A stretch of 35,848 nt of DNA from Xanthobacter sp. NM-25 (GTDB lineage: Bacteria > Pseudomonadota > Alphaproteobacteria > Rhizobiales > Xanthobacteraceae): assembly GCF_022138605.1 (NCBI RefSeq), contig NZ_JACBFS010000012.1:1-35848 (forward strand). Reading direction: 5' to 3'. A program made the translations under genes and the position numbers. Under the pieces are notes generated by a model that was given only the letters and a program-made list of their open reading frames with translations, had not been told where the DNA came from and did no database searches. Of this stretch, positions 32,246 through 35,848 are shown in pieces; within the stretch, counting starts at the first letter, position 1, and the number at the start of each line of letters is the position of its first letter.

Positions 32246-32941
32246 TCAATGGGCGCCGGCGCCCACCAGATCCAGCATGAAGCCGCGTCCGCGCACGGTG
32301 GCCACCTGAGGCCCGCCGGCGCGGCTCACCGCCGCTAGCTTGTTGCGCAGATAGCCCACATAGACATCCACCACATTGAGCGAGGCGCCGCCCTGGCTCG
32401 CCCACAGGCGATCAAAGATGTCGCCCCGCGCCACCGGCCGGTTCGGGGTCGCCATCAGCAGCGCCAGCAGCTCCGCTTCCCGCTCGGTCAGGCGCACATG
32501 GATGTCGCCGAACAGCACATGGCGGCTGGCGAGATCCAGCACCAGCCGGCCGGCGGTCAGCCGCTTGTCGTGGGCATCGCCCAGCCGGTGCATGAGATGG
32601 GCTCGCAGCCGCGCCACCAGCTCGCCGAATTCGAACGGCTTCACGATATAGTCATCGGCGCCGGCGCCCAGGCCCTCGGCGCGGTCAGCCACCTCGTCCT
32701 TGGCGCTGAGGAACAGGATGGGGCCGGAATGCCCGGCGTTCCGCAGCGCCCGGCAGACATCGATGCCGGAACCGTCGGGCAGCATGATGTCGAGCACCAC
32801 AGCGCAGGGATTGTAGGCCCGGGCGGTATCGAGCGCCGCGTCGGCGCGCCCCACCACCTGCACCTCGAACCCCTCGGCAACGAGCCCGCGGCTCAGCATC
32901 GCGCCGATATCGCTGTCGTCCTCCACCACCAGAATGTTCAT
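32246..32941 (-). CDS. OmpR/PhoB-family response regulator
   Basis: The 231-residue protein has an N-terminal receiver domain (1-120) with acidic pocket E7-D8-D9, phospho-acceptor Asp51 in VVLDIMLPDGSG, a Ser in FLSAKDE and the conserved Lys in YIVKPFEF. The C-terminal winged-helix DNA-binding domain (about 128-225) shows VRLTEREAELLALLM, VVDVYVGYLRNKL and TVRGRGFML. ATG overlaps the kinase stop by 4 bases. It lies 196 bases upstream of pqqA on the same strand. In Methylobacterium the MxbDM pair of similar type controls pqq and methanol oxidation genes; a like role here is inference from position. Confidence 0.93.
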   Translation of the reverse strand: MNILVVEDDSDIGAMLSRGLVAEGFEVQVVGRADAALDTARAYNPCAVVLDIMLPDGSGIDVCRALRNAGHSGPILFLSAKDEVADRAEGLGAGADDYIVKPFEFGELVARLRAHLMHRLGDAHDKRLTAGRLVLDLASRHVLFGDIHVRLTEREAELLALLMATPNRPVARGDIFDRLWASQGGASLNVVDVYVGYLRNKLAAVSRAGGPQVATVRGRGFMLDLVGAGAH

Positions 32942-34539
32942 GTCGTCTCCTCTCCCGCCCCGGCGGCCTCGGCGCCGAAGGGCCGCGGCAGCGTGATCGT
33001 CACGCGGGTCCCCGCGCGGACGTCGCCACCGTCGTCATTGTCCCCCAGTGTGATACGTCCGCCATGCTGCGTCACCACCCATTCCGCCAGCGACAGGCCG
33101 AGCCCGAAACCGGAATGGGCGGCGCTGGCACTGCCCCGAGCAAAGCGCTGGAACAGGCCGGCGCGGGCCGCCGGGGGGATGCCGCGCCCATCGTCCGCGA
33201 CCATGATGCACACCTCGCCCAGCGCTTCGTGGGCATCCACGGTGATCATCGACAGCGGCGCGCCGTGGCGCAGGGCGTTGTCGATGAGGCCCTCGATCAC
33301 CTGCCGCAGCCATTCGCGATCGGCGTGCACCAGCAGGCCGGGGTCGGCCACCATGCCCGCCAGCCGCACCCCCTGCCGCTGGGCCGGCGTCTCGAAGGCG
33401 GCGATGGCCTCGGCCACCAGTGCCGCCATCGGTACATCCTGGAACACCAGCTCGATCTCGCCGCTTTCGGAGCGGGCCACCCGCAGCAGATCCTCCACGC
33501 GCCGATGCAGCCGGCCGGCCCGCTTGCGGATGGTGGCGAACACGGCGCGGGCCACCGCCTCGGGAATGGAGGGCGCACGCTGGGTGATGTCGCATTCGCC
33601 GATGATGACCGTGAGCGGCGTGCGCAACTCGTGGCTGACATCGGCGAAGAAGCGCCGGCGCGAGGCATCGATGGCGGCAAGCCGGTCATTGGCGGCGGTG
33701 AGGTCGGCGGTGCGTTCGGCCACGGTGCGCTCCAGCACGGCGCGGTCCTGCGCCACCCGGCGTTCGCGCCGCGCCAGGCGCTCTGCCATGCGGTTGAACT
33801 TCGCCATGAGCAGGCCGAGCTCGTCCCGCGGGCCAATGGCGAGGCGGGTCGCCAGCACCCCGCGCCCGATGGCCGCGGCCGCGGTGTCGATCTGCGCCAA
33901 ACGGTCGAGCAGCGGCCGGGCCAGGGCCCGATAAAGCACCAGCGCCACCAGCAGCACGGTGACCGCCAGCAGCACCGCGCCGAGCTTCAGCTGTTGGGAT
34001 AGGGCCCGCGCTTCCGCCCGCGCCTCGGTGACGGCGCGCCGTTCCCCCTCCACCAGCAGGGAGAGCACCGGGCCGGCGCTGGCGGCGAAGGCATTGAGGG
34101 CGCCGCGCACCTTGTCGGACCGCCGCGCCCCGTCGGGATCGGCGAGAGCGAGACCGATCTGGCGGTCCAGAAGGGCGAAATCGGCTTTCAGATGGGCGAG
34201 GAATCGCGCCCGGCCCTGGCGCGTCGCATCGGAGGGCGACAGATCCTCGGAGCTTTCGGTGGCGACGATCTCCAGCACCGCCACCACCCGCGCCCGGGCC
34301 GCTTCGAGCCGGGCGCGATCGGGGCTGGGAAAGCCCGCATCGGCGACCGCCGTGATGCCGAATTCAGACAGGCGCGCCGAGGCTTCGGTCAGGAGATCCA
34401 GGCGGCGCTGGGCAGCCACGGCGGCCTCCAGGGCGCGATCGGTCGCGCCCACCGCCACCACCACGCCACCCGCCGCGAGGGCCGCCAGGGCGGCGACGGC
34501 GGCGATCAGCGCACCCAGCTTGAACCTTATCGATGCCAT
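32938..34539 (-). CDS. Membrane sensor histidine kinase
   Basis: The 533-residue protein has two membrane spans (about 10-30 and 185-204) around a periplasmic, mostly helical sensor region of about 155 residues, then a HAMP domain (205-257), a coiled coil, a dimerisation domain with the H-box VSHELRTPLT (phospho-acceptor His303), and the ATPase domain with N-box LIDNALRHG, MVADDGRGIP and GFGLGLSLAEWV. The periplasmic part has no Cys and no recognised ligand-binding motif. The start ATG 34539 gives a positive-inside N-terminus (MASIRFKLG); the frame is open to 34590 but with a non-family lead. It is coupled to the downstream regulator by an ATGA overlap. Confidence 0.92.
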   Translation of the reverse strand: MASIRFKLGALIAAVAALAALAAGGVVVAVGATDRALEAAVAAQRRLDLLTEASARLSEFGITAVADAGFPSPDRARLEAARARVVAVLEIVATESSEDLSPSDATRQGRARFLAHLKADFALLDRQIGLALADPDGARRSDKVRGALNAFAASAGPVLSLLVEGERRAVTEARAEARALSQQLKLGAVLLAVTVLLVALVLYRALARPLLDRLAQIDTAAAAIGRGVLATRLAIGPRDELGLLMAKFNRMAERLARRERRVAQDRAVLERTVAERTADLTAANDRLAAIDASRRRFFADVSHELRTPLTVIIGECDITQRAPSIPEAVARAVFATIRKRAGRLHRRVEDLLRVARSESGEIELVFQDVPMAALVAEAIAAFETPAQRQGVRLAGMVADPGLLVHADREWLRQVIEGLIDNALRHGAPLSMITVDAHEALGEVCIMVADDGRGIPPAARAGLFQRFARGSASAAHSGFGLGLSLAEWVVTQHGGRITLGDNDDGGDVRAGTRVTITLPRPFGAEAAGAGEETT

Positions 34540-34637
34540 GCCCCAGCTCCGCCACGCCCGCGGGCGCAGCGCCGCCGGGCGAGGCGGCACGGTGGCGGGG
34601 CAACCCGGCCATCGTCAAGCCGCCGGCCCCACATGAA

Positions 34638-34664
34638 AACGCCCGGGCCGTGGACCCGGGCGTT
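34638..34664 (-). terminator. Intrinsic terminator of secB
   Basis: A perfect 10-bp stem AACGCCCGGG / CCCGGGCGTT with a 7-base loop begins 10 bases after the secB stop and, on the minus strand, runs straight into a TTTTC tract. A good Rho-independent terminator separating secB from the kinase gene. Confidence 0.85.
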
Positions 34665-34673
34665 GGAAGCCGA

Positions 34674-35156
34674 TCAGGCCTGGCCGGAGGTCTCGAGCTT
34701 CTGCGCCTCGGCCTGCATGCGCTGCTGGTAGAGCGCGGCGAAGTCCACCGGATCGATCATCAGCGGCGGGAAGCCGCCATTGCGCACCGCGTCGGCGATG
34801 ATCTGACGGGCGAACGGGAAGAGGATGCGCGGGCACTCGATGAGCACCACCGGCTGCAGGCTCTGCTCGGGCACGCCCTGCACCCGGAAGATGCCGGCAT
34901 AGGTGAGCTCGAAGGCGAACAGGGTATCGGCACCGACCTTGGCGCCACCCTCGATCTTGAGCTCCACCTCGAAATCACCGTTGCCGCCCGGCTTGGCGTT
35001 GACGTGAATCTGGATATTCACGTCCGGCTGGCTCGGCGGCGCAGACAGGGAGCGCGGCGCATTGGGATTCTCGAACGAGAAATCCTTGGTGTATTGCGCG
35101 AGCACGTTCAGCGACGGCGCCTGATTCGGGGTGGGGCCGCCATTCTGCGTCGCCAT
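34674..35156 (-). CDS. secB: Protein-export chaperone SecB
   Basis: The 160-residue tetrameric cytoplasmic chaperone holds preproteins unfolded and hands them to SecA. Sequence features: LAQYTKDFSFENPNAP near the N-terminus, VELKIEGGAKVG, FAFELTYAGIF, LIECPRILFPFARQIIADAVRNGGFPPLMIDPVDFAALY. Length is normal. ATG 35156 is chosen because GGAG lies 6 bases upstream on the minus strand; in-frame ATGs at 35162 and 35168 lack a ribosome site. It is divergent from the SDHAF4-like gene (151 bases apart) and ends in a strong terminator. Confidence 0.95.
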   Translation of the reverse strand: MATQNGGPTPNQAPSLNVLAQYTKDFSFENPNAPRSLSAPPSQPDVNIQIHVNAKPGGNGDFEVELKIEGGAKVGADTLFAFELTYAGIFRVQGVPEQSLQPVVLIECPRILFPFARQIIADAVRNGGFPPLMIDPVDFAALYQQRMQAEAQKLETSGQA

Positions 35157-35307
35157 GCGCATCTCCATCGGTTGCAGGCTTTGATACAGTGAGCCCGAAG
35201 GCGCGCGGTTCGCTACCATGCTTTGCAGCGGTGGTTCAAGGTTGAGCACGCGGCCGCCAGCGCCCAAATTGCGTGAGAGATCACGCCCCGAGACCCGAGA
35301 GGTTGCC

Positions 35308-35520
35308 ATGACCGACGCGCCCCAGCGCCCCGCCGCCCCCGAGGCCCAGCGCAAGCCGCTCAGCGATGCCGCCAAGCGGGCGCTGGCCGAAGCCGAGGCC
35401 CGGCGCCAGGCGGCCGATGCCACCCGCACGCCGCTGCCCAAGGAGATCAACGGCCGCGACGGGCCGGAGCCGGTGCGCTATGGCGACTGGGAAGTGGGCG
35501 GCATCGCCAGCGATTTCTGA
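35308..35520 (+). CDS. DUF1674 / SDHAF4-like succinate dehydrogenase assembly factor
   Basis: This is a 70-residue protein. The first 45 residues are Ala/Arg/Glu-rich and probably disordered or helical; the C-terminal block PKEINGRDGPEPVRYGDWEV and the final GGIASDF are the DUF1674 signature. The eukaryotic homologue SDHAF4 protects the flavinated SdhA subunit before complex assembly; the bacterial role is assumed to be similar. GAGAGG upstream supports ATG 35308. Next on the strand is the right-hand fae; they are separated by its own promoter and leader. Confidence 0.88.
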   Translation: MTDAPQRPAAPEAQRKPLSDAAKRALAEAEARRQAADATRTPLPKEINGRDGPEPVRYGDWEVGGIASDF

Positions 35521-35562
35521 TCAGACTGGAACAAATGGGCCATCCGCCGCGCCCGGGGCATC

Positions 35563-35591
35563 TTGCTGGCGGCCGTTGGGTCGCGTAGTTT
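35563..35591 (+). promoter_or_regulatory. Candidate promoter of the right fae
   Basis: TTGCTG (35563-35568) and TAGTTT (35586-35591) are 17 bases apart, exactly as upstream of the left fae. The flanking TC before and G after the -35 box are also shared, but the rest of the spacer differs between copies. Everything downstream of the -10 box is nearly identical in the two copies, everything upstream is not. Confidence 0.6.
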
Positions 35592-35597
35592 CCGCGA

Positions 35598-35788
35598 GCT
35601 ATCCGGTGAACCGGCTCGGCGTGTGCCGGGCGCTGACAACAAGGGTAAGCGGCAGCCGACCGCTATCCGCATGAACCGGAGGCGGTCGTCCCGAGCCTGG
35701 TGATGGATGCGACGGTGCGTGCGGGAGCTGGGCTCCCGCGGCCCGGTCCGGCGGCCATCGCCCGGGTTCCATTTGGGAGGACGAAACG
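35598..35788 (+). promoter_or_regulatory. Long conserved 5' leader of the right fae with a hairpin
   Basis: About 190 nt between the inferred transcription start and ATG. A perfect 8-bp stem GCGGGAGC / GCTCCCGC lies at 35721-35739 with a TGG loop (AGG in the left copy), and a small CGGC / GCCG hairpin at 35617-35628. Of the three leader differences between copies, one is in the loop of the first hairpin and one in the loop of the second. The ribosome site GGGAGGA follows at about 35775-35782. Function unknown. Confidence 0.5.
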
Positions 35789-35848
35789 ATGGCCAAGATC
35801 GACAAGGTTCTGGTGGGTGAGGCGCTGGTGGGCGACGGCAACGAGGTT
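35789..35848 (+). CDS. fae: Formaldehyde-activating enzyme, N-terminal fragment (right copy)
   Basis: The first 20 codons of a second fae, continuing off the right edge. The visible protein is identical to the left copy. ATG 35789 has GGGAGGA 7 bases upstream. Transcription is outward, so the two fae genes point away from each other across the whole window. Whether the two full proteins are identical cannot be seen here. Confidence 0.9.
   Translation, partial: MAKIDKVLVGEALVGDGNEV

Larger units (their letters stand above)
35585..35848 (+). repeat. Right arm of the 264-base inverted repeat
   Basis: Reverse complement of bases 1-264 with four mismatches (35624, 35716, 35729 and 35848) and no gap. 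Contains the -10 box, the fae leader and the first 20 codons of fae. It probably extends past the window into the rest of the gene. Confidence 0.95.

Overview
The window is high-GC alphaproteobacterial DNA. Gene content points to a facultatively methylotrophic Hyphomicrobiales, and my best guess is the Xanthobacter/Azorhizobium/Ancylobacter group (Xanthobacteraceae); no rRNA or other marker is present to fix the genus. Three sets of genes speak for methylotrophy: formaldehyde-activating enzyme (fae) at both ends, a complete formyltransferase/hydrolase cluster (fhcBADC) and a PQQ synthesis operon (pqqABCDE). All real genes have the strong third-position GC of such genomes, so long antisense open frames are abundant and have been left out. 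I see no insertion sequence, phage gene, CRISPR array, tRNA or rRNA.

Layout, left to right. 1-264: start of an outward-facing fae with its leader. 522-4678 (+): a 68-residue cysteine-containing small protein, the membrane protease htpX and mismatch repair mutS. 4757-7513 (-): a Pro/Ala/Glu-rich single-span membrane protein behind purA. 7726-12802 (+): rsmB, a heparinase II/III family protein and purH. 12845-19364 (-): a four-gene envelope glycan cluster: wecB-type UDP-GlcNAc 2-epimerase, a BcsB-like periplasmic protein, an NfrB-like inner-membrane glycosyltransferase with tandem MshEN (c-di-GMP-type) domains, and a secreted possible glycanase. 19754-21940: divergent tlpA-like thioredoxin and argH, whose start codons are only 15 bases apart. 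22055-27241 (-): fhcB-fhcA-fhcD-fhcC with 4-base overlaps, followed by a soluble cytochrome c. 27671-32049 (-): pqqABCDE plus two translationally coupled exported proteins of unknown function. 32246-34539 (-): an OmpR-type two-component pair immediately upstream of pqqA. 34674-35520: secB (-) and an SDHAF4/DUF1674 protein (+). 35563-35848: promoter, leader and start of a second outward-facing fae.

Functionally, Fae condenses formaldehyde with tetrahydromethanopterin, Fhc releases the resulting formyl group as formate, and PQQ is the cofactor of the periplasmic alcohol/methanol dehydrogenases that make formaldehyde; the cytochrome could take part in the associated electron transfer. The two-component pair, an 11-base-spaced direct repeat and a perfect palindrome upstream of pqqA suggest regulated PQQ synthesis.

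The two most interesting items are: (1) the window is bounded by an exact-register inverted repeat of 264 bases (4 mismatches) containing the fae start, a roughly 190-nt leader with a conserved hairpin, and the -10 box; and (2) the wecB / bcsB-like / nfrB-like / hydrolase cluster, which looks like a c-di-GMP-gated polysaccharide secretion system related to the E. coli NfrAB/WecB phage-N4 glycan receptor but with a BcsB-like partner.
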